Shown here one piece after another: positions 28,203-41,853 of a stretch of DNA of 64,000 bases. The stretch comes from Eriocheir sinensis (taxonomy: Eukaryota > Arthropoda > Malacostraca > Decapoda > Varunidae). Position numbers and translations under genes: made by a program. The stretch is from assembly GCF_024679095.1 (NCBI RefSeq), contig NW_026112153.1:127501-191500 (forward strand), given 5' to 3'. Each line of letters opens with the position of its first letter. The stretch's first letter is position 1. The notes beneath the pieces are model-generated. The model saw nothing but the letters and a program-made list of their open reading frames with translations, was not told the DNA's origin and made no database searches.

Positions 28203-28479
28203 AGGGCCAGATTTAGAGTTGTGGGGGCCCTGGGCACAGTATGTTGTGGGGGCCCAATTTTCAGTCTGTTAAATGGATTGGGGGGTGGGCAGTGAGCGTA
28301 ATTTAAGCGATTTAGTTCAGTTGAGAGGGCTAGGGGGCGTTGTATTGGAATATTGTGAAATAATATAATGATACGTTGTATTTATATAATTCATAGCGCA
28401 CACAGAGCCAGTAGAATAAATTAATTAACCCTAAAAACTAGAGGCTACTGTCAAGTGATCATGTCACCCTACCCCACCC
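28203..28479. other. Possible DNA-transposon terminus and unassigned sequence
   Basis: The bases after the CA array read CAGGGCCAGATTTAGAG and then GGGGGCCCTGGGCA. This resembles, from memory, ends of hAT-type elements (CAGGG...). No matching inverted end was found, so the call is weak. Confidence 0.25.
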
Positions 28480-29550
28480 AGTACAAATGACTAAGATCGA
28501 GCAAAACACATAAGTTTTGTGTTTCGTTTGTGAGGATTTCACAGGCGAGAAGTGGATTGGATGCTCTTTGTGTCCTGAATGGTGTCATGTGGAGTGTGCT
28601 CATTTGTCTGGAATTAAACAATATACATAAAATTAACTGCATTTGCACCCCATGCCGCCCTAACGCATCTCTGGCTACCAGCATTGTGGTAAAAATGGAT
28701 GAATTCAACCAAGAATTATCTAAAGATATATCTAGTGTTAGGGATCGATGAGGTTGAAGCAAGGGCTGAGAAGGTGCAGGAGGAACTGGGATCAGTTGCT
28801 GACGCGGTTCGTGCAGACAAGGCAAATCTTAGTTGGGCTGAGGTGGCGAAAAGAGACAGGGAAGTCAGGAAGAATCTCTTATTGTGGAAGCTTCTAAACA
28901 GGAAAAGAAGGCAACAGATATGAAGGATGAAGTCTCCCAGTCATTGAATGGCATTCACATAACTGATTCAAGATTCACAAATGGAGGTAATATTGTCATG
29001 AACTCTGACAATGAGAACACAAGGGATGAGGCTGCTCAACAATTGGTGTCTTAGTACCAAGAGTGTTGGAAAGATGAAACCAGAGATAATGACATGCAAT
29101 GTTGAAAATGAGGAGTCCAAGGAAAAAATAAAGGAGGCCATCTTAGACCGCAATGAGTTCTTACACACAATTGAGGGTGTTGAGAATAAGATTGAGCTGT
29201 TTTTTAGTAAGCCTGCAGCTGGCGGCACAATGCACTACATTCTGAGGTGTGATCCAACTGTGAGAGAGCTGACTCACAAGAATCATGACAAGTTGAAATT
29301 AGAATGGAGAATATAAACAGGGAGAGACAGATTCCGTGCAATTAGATGCTATCATTGTCAGAGATACGGCCATTTTGAGGCCCAAAAATGTTTCAAATGC
29401 ACTGACGATCACAAATCGAAGGATTGCGTTGAAGGATTGTGTGAGGTACAAGAAGCCTGAAATCAACCACTCAGTGAATGACCAGTGTTGTGTAGTACTT
29501 CAAACCGAAATTGAGAGAATTCGTAACATTACCGATCATGGCTATTAATT
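28480..29550 (+). pseudogene. LINE ORF1 remnant: PHD finger, charged region, CCHC knuckles
   Basis: Starting near 28510, one frame encodes a PHD-like finger (CFVC ... GCSLC ... HVEC), with its last CxxC pair (CICTPC) in a neighbouring frame. A Glu/Lys-rich, probably coiled-coil segment follows (28740-28900, AEKVQEELGSVADAV). Near 29325-29455 come CYHCQRYGHFEAQKC and CFKCTDDHKSKDC, gag-type knuckles of the sort found in ORF1 proteins of non-LTR elements. At least four frame changes and several stops lie between these pieces. The order PHD, coiled coil, knuckles fits a nucleic-acid-binding ORF1. No matching ORF2 follows. Confidence 0.7.
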
Positions 29551-30275
29551 AGTGTTTGTACTCAAAGACAAATTGTGTGTTAAATGTTCAGTGTGTTGGA
29601 AATAATTTAGTGTGAACCCAAACACGGCCAAGTGACTTTGATGATGCCAAGTTTTATCAAAAGGACATCAGTAGGCTATTCATGAAAGCAATCACGACTC
29701 ACTCACTCACTACGACGTTCTGAATAAGTGCATCGGGGATTGTTATCGAGGCTAACATCGTAATTGTTGACGGCCCTCGCAGAGCCATGCACCAGCAGCG
29801 GAGCGGGGCCTGAAACCTCATCAACGGTAAACGGTAAACGGAGAAGAGAGAAGAGAGATTGAAATAATGAGAAAAAGATTAAAAAAAACATCGAATAAGT
29901 CAAAATGAGAAAAAAAATAAAGAAAGGATGAAAGAAAGCGTCTAAGGAAAAGAAAAAGGAGGAAAGATACAAATTAAGAAAGGGAGGGAAGAAGGAAGGA
30001 AGGAAGGAAGGAAGGAGAATAAGATAGTTAACGGGATAAATAATTGAAGGAAGGATATTTAGAAAGGAAGACATGGGAATATGAATAACGTTCCAAGGAA
30101 TGATGCAGAAAGAGAGGGAGAACAAAATATAGGTCACGACTATTTCATGAGCTAGTCTATAAGAGAGAACTAAACGATGAATAACTGTGAGGTAAAGACA
30201 GCAAGGAGAGGAAAACAGGGATTTGTATATCATGGCGTAGAGAGAGAAATGAGGAACAGCTGATAGGATTAAAAG
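29551..30275. other. Unassigned; purine-rich in 29840-30130
   Basis: Includes a GAAGGAAG run (about 29985-30015). No gene recognised. Confidence 0.45.
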
Positions 30276-31386
30276 CCCGCCACCGCCTACTCCTGTCTCT
30301 CGCACGCCAACCCCGCCACCGCCTCCTACTGTCTCTCGCACGCCACCCACGCCACCGCTTCCTCCTGTCCCTCTAACGTAAACCTCGCCACTGCTTCCTT
30401 CTGTCCCTCTAACGCAAACCCCGCCACAGCCTCCTACAATCCCTCGAACGTCACCCCCGCCACCACCTCCTCCTGTCATTCGCCTCCTACTGTCCCTCGA
30501 ACGTTAACCCCGCTACAGCCTCCTACTGTCCCTCGCAGGCCACCCCCGCCACCGCTTCCTCCTGTCCATCCCACGCCACCCACGCCACCGCCTCCTACTG
30601 TCCCTCGAACGCCACCCCCGCCACCGCTTCCTCCTGTCCATCCCACGCCACCCACGCCACCGCCTCCTACTGTCCCTCGAACGCCACCCCCGCCACCGCT
30701 TCCTCCTGTCCATCCCACGCCACCCACGCCACCGCCTCCTACTGTCCCTCGAACGCCACCCCCGCCACCGCTTCCTCCTGTCCATCCCACACCACCCACG
30801 CCACCGCCTCCTACTGTCCCTCGAACGCCACCCCTGCCACCGTCTCCTCCTGTCCATCCCACGCCACCCACGCCACCGCCTCCTACTGTCCATAGAACGC
30901 CACCCCCGCCACCGCTTCCTCCTGTCCATCCCACGCCACCCACGCCACCGCCTCCTACTGTCCCTCGAACGCCACCCCTGCCACCGCTTCCTCCTGTCCA
31001 TCCCACGCCACCCCCGCCACCGCTTCCTCCTGTCCATCCCACGCCACCCACGCCACCGCCTCCTACTGTCCCTCGAACGCCACCCCAGCCACCGTCTCCT
31101 CCAGCCCCTCGCACGCCAACCCGGCCACCGCCTCCTCCTGTCCCTCCCACGCCACCCCCGCCAATGCCACTTCCTGTTCCTCACACGCCAACCCCGCCAC
31201 CGCCTCCTACTGTCCCTCGCACGGCACCCCCGCCACCGCTTCCTCCTGTCCCTCGCACGCCACCCCCGCCACCGCCTCTTCCTGTCCCTCCCACGCCACC
31301 CCCGTCTCCGCCTCCTACTGCCCCTCGCACGCCACCCCCCCCACCGCCTCTTCCTGTCCCTCGCACGCCACCCCCGCCACCGTCTC
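30276..31386 (+). repeat. 36-bp minisatellite, C-rich strand on plus, about 31 units
   Basis: The unit is CCACCGCCTCCTACTGTCCC followed by TCGAACGCCACCCCCG. From about 30546 to 31075 two variants alternate (TGTCCCTCGAACGCC and TGTCCATCCCACGCC), giving a 72-bp higher-order unit. It is the reverse complement of the array at 41854-53140. Long open frames occur on both strands because 36 is divisible by three; I do not regard them as genes. Confidence 0.95.
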
Positions 31387-31998
31387 CGCCAGTTCTTCTC
31401 CCCTGCACAGTTGCTGTCCATATACAGGGGCCTTGTCCGCCCTCGTATGGAGTATGCATCTCATGTGTGGGGGGGCTCCACTCACACAGCTCTTCTGGAC
31501 AGAGTGGAGGCAAAGGCTCTTCGTCTCATCAGCTCTCCTCATACTGATAGTCTTCTACCTCTTAAATTCCGCCGCAATGTTGCCTCTCTTTCTATCTTCT
31601 ATCGATATTTCCACGCTGACTGCTCTTCTGAACTTGCTAACTGCATGTCTCCCCCCCTCCCGCGGCCCCGCTGCACTCGACTTTCTACTCATGCTCATCC
31701 CTATACTGTCCAAACCCCTTATGCAAGGGTTAACCAGCATCTTCACTCTTTCATCCCTCACGGTGGTAAACTCTGGAACAATCTTCCTTCATCTGTATTT
31801 CCTCCTGCCTACGACTTGAACTCTTTCAAGAGGAGGGTATCAGGACATCTCTCCTCCCGAAATTGACCTCTGTTTTTGGACATTCTTTTAACCTCTGTTC
31901 GGGAGCAGTGAGTAGCGGGCCTTTTTTTTTTTTCTTTACGCCCTTGAACTGTCTCCTTAGCTTAGTCTTCTCAGCTGTAAAAAAAAAAAAAAAAAATA
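31387..31998 (+). mobile_element. Family J LINE 3' end, plus strand
   Basis: Starts within the RT thumb ([20 protein letters not shown]). The frame 31411-31866 continues with one small lesion to the intact C-terminus ([11 protein letters not shown] ... SFKRRVSGHL, stop at 31866). The 3' UTR and poly-A follow (31981-31997). This copy shows the native C-terminus that the other copies have lost. The 5' junction is with the 36-bp array, at sequence (ACCGTCTCCGCC) that fits both partners. Confidence 0.88.
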
Positions 31999-32146
31999 AG
32001 TAGAGACTACTATCAGTAGCCTCAGAAATCTGTGTTTCGGTGCTGAAGAGAAAGTGAGGTTTAGAGGAGGAGAGATGGTGTTCCACATAATGAAAATTAA
32101 AACGAAGACCGCGAATGTTGCAGAAATTGAGAAGAAAGAGGTTCGA
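31999..32146 (-). mobile_element. Family J-like LINE endonuclease N-terminal fragment, opposite strand
   Basis: On the minus strand 32146-31999 encodes FCNIRGLRFNF, VEHHLSSSKPHFLFSTETQI and SEATDSS, the start of an APE-type endonuclease (N-terminal strand and the TET motif with the catalytic Glu). It lies tail-to-tail with the LINE 3' end at 31387-31998. Confidence 0.65.
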
Positions 32147-32230
32147 GGATTTATTAAGACTGTTGGCATCCCTCAGGAGATCAAATCTGACAAAGGCTCC
32201 AATTTTACCAGACTAGCATCCCAAGCGTGA
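32147..32230 (+). pseudogene. LTR-retrotransposon integrase scrap
   Basis: The frame from 32150 encodes GIPQEIKSDKGSNFT, which matches the region around the second catalytic Asp (SDKGSNF) of Gypsy-type integrases, and stops at 32228. Only about 26 residues are recognisable. Not from the Gypsy at 16-27 kb, whose motif is SDNGTEF. Confidence 0.6.

Positions 32231-33264
<1,034 letters not shown>

Positions 33265-33336
<72 letters not shown>
33265..33336. repeat. (TA)n microsatellite
   Basis: Pure TA. Confidence 0.96.
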
Positions 33337-33338
<2 letters not shown>

Positions 33339-33394
33339 TAAGTGTCTCACCTCGGCAACTCATCTCGTTTTAAGTCATCTCTGTAATTAATGTA

Positions 33395-33860
33395 AATTTG
33401 CTACCTTGCCTCCTCTTCCTCCTCCTCTTCTTCCTCCTCTTCTTCCTTTTCCTGATCCTCTTCTCTTCCTTCTACTTCTCTTCCTTTTATCGTTACGTTT
33501 ACCTTTCCTCTCTGTTCCTATTCATCCTCTTTCCTTTGCAGTTTATCTTCCTCTTCTTCGTATCTTCATCCATTCCCTCTCCCCTCATCCTTCCTATTCC
33601 TTAGTGTCCTCACGTCATCCTTCCCCTCTGCCTTTTAAGACAACCTAACCTTTCCTATCTCCAGCTGATCCCATTGGCTTTCCTCCTCCCTCTTCCTCAT
33701 CCTCTTCCTCCATTTCCTCGTCCTGTATTCCTTACCCCTTTCATATCCAAATCCTCATCCTGATCTACCCATAACCCCTTCACTGCCCTAATCCCTCCAT
33801 TTCTCCTTTCAACCTGACCAGCTTCATTTCCCCTTCTCCTCCTGCTTCCTTTCAAGACCA
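33395..33860. repeat. Pyrimidine-rich (CCT/CTT) low-complexity tract
   Basis: Degenerate CCT/CTT triplets on the plus strand. No gene. Confidence 0.7.
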
Positions 33861-33947
33861 AGACGAGGAAGAGAAGAAGGGGGCAGGGACATAGGGGGCA
33901 GCAGCAGCGTCTTGAGTCCTTCCTGTTCACAGTTATCCGGTGAAGTG

Positions 33948-33950
33948 TGA

Positions 33951-34003
<53 letters not shown>
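33948..34003. repeat. (GT)n microsatellite
   Basis: About 28 GT units. Confidence 0.96.
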
Positions 34004-34005
<2 letters not shown>

Positions 34006-34086
34006 AGCGTCTGAGCAGCACAAGCAAGCAAGCGAAAAGACAAGCTAGTGAGTGGATGTGGCAATGAGAAAGTGAGTAACACATTG

Positions 34087-35400
<1,314 letters not shown>

Positions 35401-35878
35401 GGTAAAAAGAAGAGCCCCAAAAATAGAAAAGCAATATATATATAAAAAAAAAAAATCGTCTCAGCATCTAGAAACAAAAAGGAAAAAAAATAACAAAAAA
35501 AAGGTTAAACATTTAGAAAAAAATCAACTCACAACCAAACACGAAACAGAAAAAATCCAAAAAAATGTAAAACCCTAAAAAGAGACAAAAAATAATCGAC
35601 TCAGCACCAAGACAAAGAAAGAGTAATAAAAAAAAGTCAAAGAAAATATATAAAAAAAAACAGAGAAAAAAAAAAACTAAACTCGACCAGAGCAAAAAAA
35701 AAAAAAAAAAAAAAAAAAGATGAAACAAAAAAATGCAAACCAACTCGACCAGAGCAAAAAAAAAAAATAAAAGATAAAACAAAAAAATACAAACCAACTC
35801 GACCAGAGCAAAAAAAAAAGATAAAACAAAAAAATACAAACCAACTCGACCAGAGCAAAAAAAAAAAAAAAAAAAAAT
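35401..35878. repeat. A-rich tract with degenerate ~50-bp tandem repeat
   Basis: Four copies of AACTCGACCAGAGC each followed by a variable A run and AAAACAAAAAAATACAAACC (35686-35878). The upstream part has weaker versions. The unit length varies with the A run. Confidence 0.8.
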
Positions 35879-35880
35879 AG

Positions 35881-36262
35881 ACTAAGAAGACGAAGCAGAC
35901 GACGAAGAAGACGACGAAGAAGAAGACGACGAAGGAGACGACGAGGAAGACGACGAAAAAGTCGACGAAGAAGAAGACGAAGAAGACGAAGAAGAAGACG
36001 AAGAGGAAGACGAAGAAGGAGACGAAGAAGAAGACGACAAAGAGGAACACGAGGAAGGAGACAACAAAGAGGAAGACGAAAAAGAAGATGAAGAAGACGT
36101 CGAAAAAGAAGATGAAGAAGAAGACGAAGAAGAGGACGAGGAAGACGAAGAAGAACACGACAATAAAGAATAAGAATAAGAAGACTAAGACGAAGAAGAA
36201 CACGACGAAAAAGAAGAAGAAGAAGAAGGCGACGAAGACGAAGAAGAAGACGAAGAAGACGA
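35881..36262 (+). repeat. (GAA/GAC)n imperfect trinucleotide array
   Basis: Degenerate GAAGAC/GACGAA triplets leading directly into the 24-bp array. On the minus strand it reads as poly-Ser in one frame and Phe/Val/Leu in another. Confidence 0.9.
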
Positions 36263-37896
36263 CGGAGGGAGGGAGCAGCAGCCACGACGACGGAGGGAGC
36301 AGCAGCCACGACGACGGAGGGAGCAGCAGCCACGACGACGGAGGGAGCAGCAGCCACGACGTGGGAGGGAGCAGCAGCCACGACGACGGAGGGAGCAGCA
36401 GCCACGACGAGTGAGGGAGCAGCAGCCACGACGAGGGAGGGAGCAGCAGCCACGACGAAGGAGGGAGCAGCAGCCACGACGAGGGAGGGAGGGAACTGCA
36501 GCCACGACGAGGGAGGGTTCAGCAGCCACGACGACGGATGGAGCAGCAGCCACGACGACGAAGGGAGCAGCAGCCACGACGAGGGAGGGAGGGAGCAGCA
36601 GCCACGACGAGGGAGGGAGGGAACAGCAGCCACGACTAGGGAGGGTTCAGCAGCCACGACGACGGATGGAGCAGCAGCCACGACGAGAGAGGGAGGGAAC
36701 AGCAGCCACGACGAAGGAGGGAGCATCAGCCACGACGACGGAGGGAGCAGCAGCCACGACGTCGGAGGGAGCAGCAGCCACGACGACTGAGGGAGCAGCA
36801 GACACAACGAGGGAGGGAGCAGCAGCCACGACGACGGAGGGAGCAGCAGCCACGACGACGGAAGGAGCAGCAGCCACGACGACGGAGGGAGCAGCAGCCA
36901 CGACGACGGAGGGAGCAGCAGCCACGACGACGGAAGGAGCAGCAGCCACGACGACGGAGGGAGCAGCAGCCACGACGACGGAGGAGCAGCAGCCACGACG
37001 ATGGAGGAGCAGCAGCCACGACGACGGAGGGAGCAGCAGCCACGACGAAGGAGGGAGCAGCAGCCACGACGACGGAGGGAGCAGCAGCCACGACGAAGGA
37101 GGGAGCAGCAGCCACGACGACGGAGGGAGCAGCAGCCACGACGATGGAGGGAGCAGCCACGACGATGGAGGAGCAGCCACGACGACGGAGGAGCAGCAGC
37201 TACGACGAGGGAGGAGCAGCATGACGAGGGAGGGAGCAGCATGACGACGGAGGGAGCAGCAGCCACGACGAGGGAGGAGCAGCAGCCACGACGAGGGAGG
37301 AGCAGCAGCCACGACGAGGGAGGAGCAGCCACGAAGGAGGGAGCAGCAGCCACGACGACGGAGGAGCAGCAGCACGACGAAGGAGGAGCAGCAGCCACGA
37401 CGACGGAGGGAGCAGGAGCCACGACGGCGGAGGAGCAGCTGCAACGACGACGGAGGGAGCAGCAGCCACGACGACGGAGGGAGCAGCAGCCACGACGACG
37501 GAGGGAGCAGCAGCCACGACGAGGGAGTGAGCAGCCACGACGACGAGCAGGAGCAGCAGCCACGACGAGGGAGGGAGCAGTAGCCACGACGAGGGAGGAG
37601 CAGCAGCCACGACGAGGAGGAGCAGCAGCCACGACGAGGGAGGAGCAGCAGCCACGACGAGGGAGGGAGCAGCAGCCACGACGACGAGTTAGGAGCAGCA
37701 GCCACGACGAGGGAGGAGCAGCAGCACGACGAGGGAGCAGCAGCCACGACGAGGGAGGAGCAGCAGCCACGACGAGGGAGGAGCAGCAGCCACGACGAGG
37801 AGGAGCAGCAGCCACGACGAGGAGGGAGCAGCAGCCACGACGAGGGAGGAGCAGCCACGACGACGAGGGAGGAGCAGCAGCCACGACGAGGGAGGG
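36263..37896 (+). repeat. 24-bp minisatellite, left block, about 68 units
   Basis: The unit is GGGAGCAGCAGCCACGAC followed by GACGGA, with GACGAG variants. Unit lengths of 20-27 occur where GGAG is duplicated or lost, so the open frame jumps phase repeatedly. The same unit resumes at 41364 after the 30-bp array. Confidence 0.96.
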
Positions 37897-40800
37897 ATAT
37901 GTCGTGTGATATGTTTTCTTTCATGTAATGCCGTGTGATATGTTTCCTTTTCATGTAATGTCGTGTGATATGTTTTCTTTTCATGTAATGTCGTGTGATA
38001 TGTTTAATTTACATGTAATGTCGTGTGATATGTTTTCTTTCCATATAATGTCGTGATATGTTTTCTTTTCATGTAATGTCGTGATATGTTTTCTTTCCAT
38101 GTAATGTCGTGTGATATGTTTCTTTCATGTAATGTCGTGTGATATGTTTTCTTTCATGTAATGTCGTGATATGTTTTCTTTCATGTAATGTCTTGTGATA
38201 TGTTTTCTTTCATTGTAATGTCGTGTGATATGTTTTCTTTCATGTAATGTCGTGATATGATATTCTTTCCCTGTAATGTCTTGTGATATGTTTTCTTTTC
38301 ATGTAATGTCGTGTGATATGTTTTCTTTCCATGTAATGTCGTGTGATATGTTTCATTTCCATATAATGTCGTGTGATATGTTTTATTTCCATATAATGTC
38401 GTGTGATATGTTTCGTTTCCATATAATGTTGTGTGATATGTTTTCTTTTCAAGTAATGTCGTGTAATGTTTTCTTTCCATATAATGTCGTGTGATATGTT
38501 TTCTTTTCATATAATGTCGTGTGATGTGGGTTTTTTTCATGTAATCTCGTGTGATGTTTTCTTTCCACATAATGTCGTGTGATATGTTTCATTTCCATAT
38601 AATGTCGTGTGATATGTTTTCTTTTCATGTAATGTCGTGTGATATGTTTCATTTCCATATAATGTCGTGTGATATGTTTTCTTTTCATGTAATGTCGTGT
38701 GATATGATTCATTTCCATATAATGTCGTGTGATATGTTTTCTTTTCATGTAATGTCGTGTGATATGTTTTCTTTTCATGTAATATCATGTGATATGTATT
38801 CTTTTCATATAATGTCGTGTGATATGTTTTATTTTCATGTAATGTCGTGTGATTTGTTTTATTTTCATGTGATGTCGTGTGATTTGTTTTATTTTCATGT
38901 GATGTCGTGTGATATGATTTCTTTTCATATAATATCGTGTGATATGTTTTTTTTTCCCTGGAAAATCTTGTGATATGTTTTCTTTTCATGTAATGTCGTG
39001 TGATATGTTTTCTTTTCATGTAATGTCTTGTGATATGTTTTCTTTTCATATAATGTCGTGTGATATGTTTTCTTTTCATGTAATGTCGTGTGATATGTTT
39101 TTTTTTCATATAATGTCGTGTGATATGTTTTTTTTTTTCATATAACGTCGTGTGATATGTTTTCTTTTCATGTAATGTCGTGTGATATGTTTTCTATCCA
39201 TATAATATCGTGTGATATGTTTTCTTTTCATATAATGTTTTGTGATATGTTTTCTTTTCATATAATGTCGTGTGATATGTTTTCTTTTCATGAAATATCG
39301 TGTGATATGTTTTCTTTTCATATAATGTCGTGTGATATGTTTTCTTTTCATGAAATGTCGTGTGATATGTTTTATTTTCATGTGATGTCGTGTGAAATGT
39401 TTTCTTTTCATATAATGTCGTGTGATATGTTTTCTTTCCCTGTAATGTTTTGTGATATGTTTTCTTTTCATGTAATGTCGTGTGGTATGTTTTCTTTTCA
39501 TATAATGTCGTGTGATATGTTTTCTTTCCATATAATGTCGTGTGATATGTTTTCTTTCCACATAATGTCGTGTGATATGTTTCATTTCCATATAATGTCG
39601 TGTGATATGTTTCCTTTCCATATAATGTCGTGTGATATGTTTTCTTTCCATGTAATGTGGTGTGATATGTTTTCTTTTCATGTAATGTCGTGTGATGTTT
39701 TCTTTCCATATAATGTCGTGTGATATGTTTTCTTTTCATATAATGTCGGTTGATATGTTTCCTTTTCATGTAATGTCGTGTGATATGTTTTCTTTTCATG
39801 TAATGGCGTGTGATATGTTTCATTTCCATATAATGTCGTGTGATATTTTTTCTTTTCATATAATGTCGTGTGATATGTTTTCTTTCCATATAATGTCGTT
39901 TGATATGTTTCATTTCCATATAATGTCGTGTGATATGTTTTCTTTTCATATAATGTCGTGTGATATATTTTATTTCCATGTAATGTCGTGTGATATGTTT
40001 TTTTTTTCATGTAATATCGTGTGATATGTTTTTTTTTTCATGTAATGTCGTGTGATATATTTTATTTCCATGTAATGTCGTGTGATATGTTTTTTTTTTA
40101 TGTAATGTCGTGTGATATGTTTTCTTTTCATGTAATATCGTGTGATATGTTTCATTTCCATATAATGTCGAGTGATATGGTTTCTTTCCATATAACATCG
40201 GGTGATATGTTTTCTTTCCATATAATTTCGTGTGGTATGTTTTCTTTCCATGTAATGTCGTGTGATATGTTTTCTTTCCATATAATGTCGTGTGATATGT
40301 TTTCTTTTCATGTAATGTCGTGTGATATGTTTTCTTTCCATGTAATGTCGTGTGATATGTTTTCTTTCCATATAATGTCGTGTGATATGTTTTCTTTTCA
40401 TGTAATGTCGTGTGATATGTTTTCTTTCCATATAATGTCGTGTGATATGTTTTCTTTTCATGTCATGTCGTGTGATATTTTTTCTTTTCATATAATGTCG
40501 TGTGATATGTTTTCTTTTCATATAATGTCGTGTGATATGTTTTCTTTCCATATAATGTCGTGTGATATGTTTTCTTTTCATGTAATGTCGTGTGATATGT
40601 TTTCTTTTCATGTAATGTCGTGTGATATGTTTTCTTTCCATATAATGTCGTGTGATATGTCTTCTTTTCATGTAATGTCGTGTGATATGTTTTCTTTTCA
40701 TGTAATGTCGTGTGATGTTTTCTTTCCATATAATGTCGTGTGATATGTTTTTTTTACATATAATATCGGGTGATATGTTATCTTTTCATGTAATTTTGTG

Positions 40801-41363
40801 TGATATGTTTTCTTTTCATGTGATGTCGTGAGATACGTTTTCTTTCCATATAATATCGGGTGATAAGTTTTCTTTTCATGTAATTTCGTGTGATATGTTT
40901 TCTTTTCATATAATGTCGTGAGATACGTTTTCTTTCCATATAATATCGGGTTATAAGTTTTCTTTTCATGTAATTTCGTGTGATATGTTTTCTTTTCATG
41001 TAATGTTGTGTGATATGTTTTCTTTTCATGTATTGTCGTGTGATATGTTTTCTTTTCATGTAATGTCGTGTGATATGTTTTCTTTTTATGTAATTTCGTG
41101 TGATATGTTTTCTTTTCATGTAATGTCGTGTGATATGTTTTCTTTTCATGTAATTTCGTGTGATATGTTTTATTTTCATGTAATGTCGTGTGATATGTTT
41201 TCTTTTCATGTAATGGCGTGTGATATGTTTTCTTTCCATATAGTGTCGTGTGATATGTTTTCTTTCCATGTAATGTCGTGTGATATGTTTTCTTTTCATG
41301 TAATGTCGTGTGTTATGTTTTCTGTTCATGTAATATCGTGTGATGTGTTTTCATTTCATGTAA
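37897..41363 (+). repeat. 30-bp minisatellite, about 115 units
   Basis: The unit is AATGTCGTGTGATATGTTTT followed by CTTTTCATGT, with a second common variant (CTTTCCATAT). In 38560-38770 the two alternate as a 60-bp dimer. The array is AT-rich, in sharp contrast to its GC-rich neighbours. Open frames on both strands (FSFHVMSCDM on plus, KRKHITRHYM on minus) reflect the 30-base period. Confidence 0.97.
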
Positions 41364-41853
41364 CGATGGAGGGAGCAGCAGCCACGACGAGGGAGGGAGC
41401 AGCAGCCACGACGAGGGAGGGAGCAGCAGCCACGACGAGAGAGGGAGCAGCAGCCACGACGACAAATGGGGCAGCAGCCACAACGACGGAGGAAGCAGCA
41501 GCCACGACAACGGAGGGAGCAGCAGCCACGACGACGGAGGAAGCAGCAGCCACGACAACAGAGGAAGCAGCAGCCACGACGACGGAGGAAGCAGCAGCCA
41601 CGACAACGGAGGAGGCAGCAGCCACGACGAGAGAGGGAGCAGCAGCCACGACGACAAATGGGGCAGCAGCCACAACGACGGAGGAAGCAGCAGCCACGAC
41701 AACGGATGGAGCAGCAGCCACGACAACGGAGGGAGCAGCAGCCACGACGAGAGAGGGAGCAGCATCCAAGACGCGGGAGGGAACAGCAGCCACGATGACG
41801 GAGGGAGCAGCAGCCACGACGAGGGAGGGAGCTGCAGCCACGACGAGGGAGGG
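41364..41853 (+). repeat. 24-bp minisatellite, right block, about 20 units
   Basis: Same unit and orientation as 36263-37896, with additional GACAACGGA and GACAAATGG variants. It ends where the 36-bp array begins. Confidence 0.96.

Noticed and set aside
32092..32149. Extending the integrase scrap upstream on the plus strand
   Set aside because: The same bases read on the minus strand as the start of a LINE endonuclease (CNIRGL ... VEHHLSSSKP), a much better match. Only the part from about 32150 is kept as integrase.
37897..41363. 30-bp direct repeats as a CRISPR array
   Set aside because: Units are contiguous with no unique spacers, there is no cas gene, and the genome is animal.
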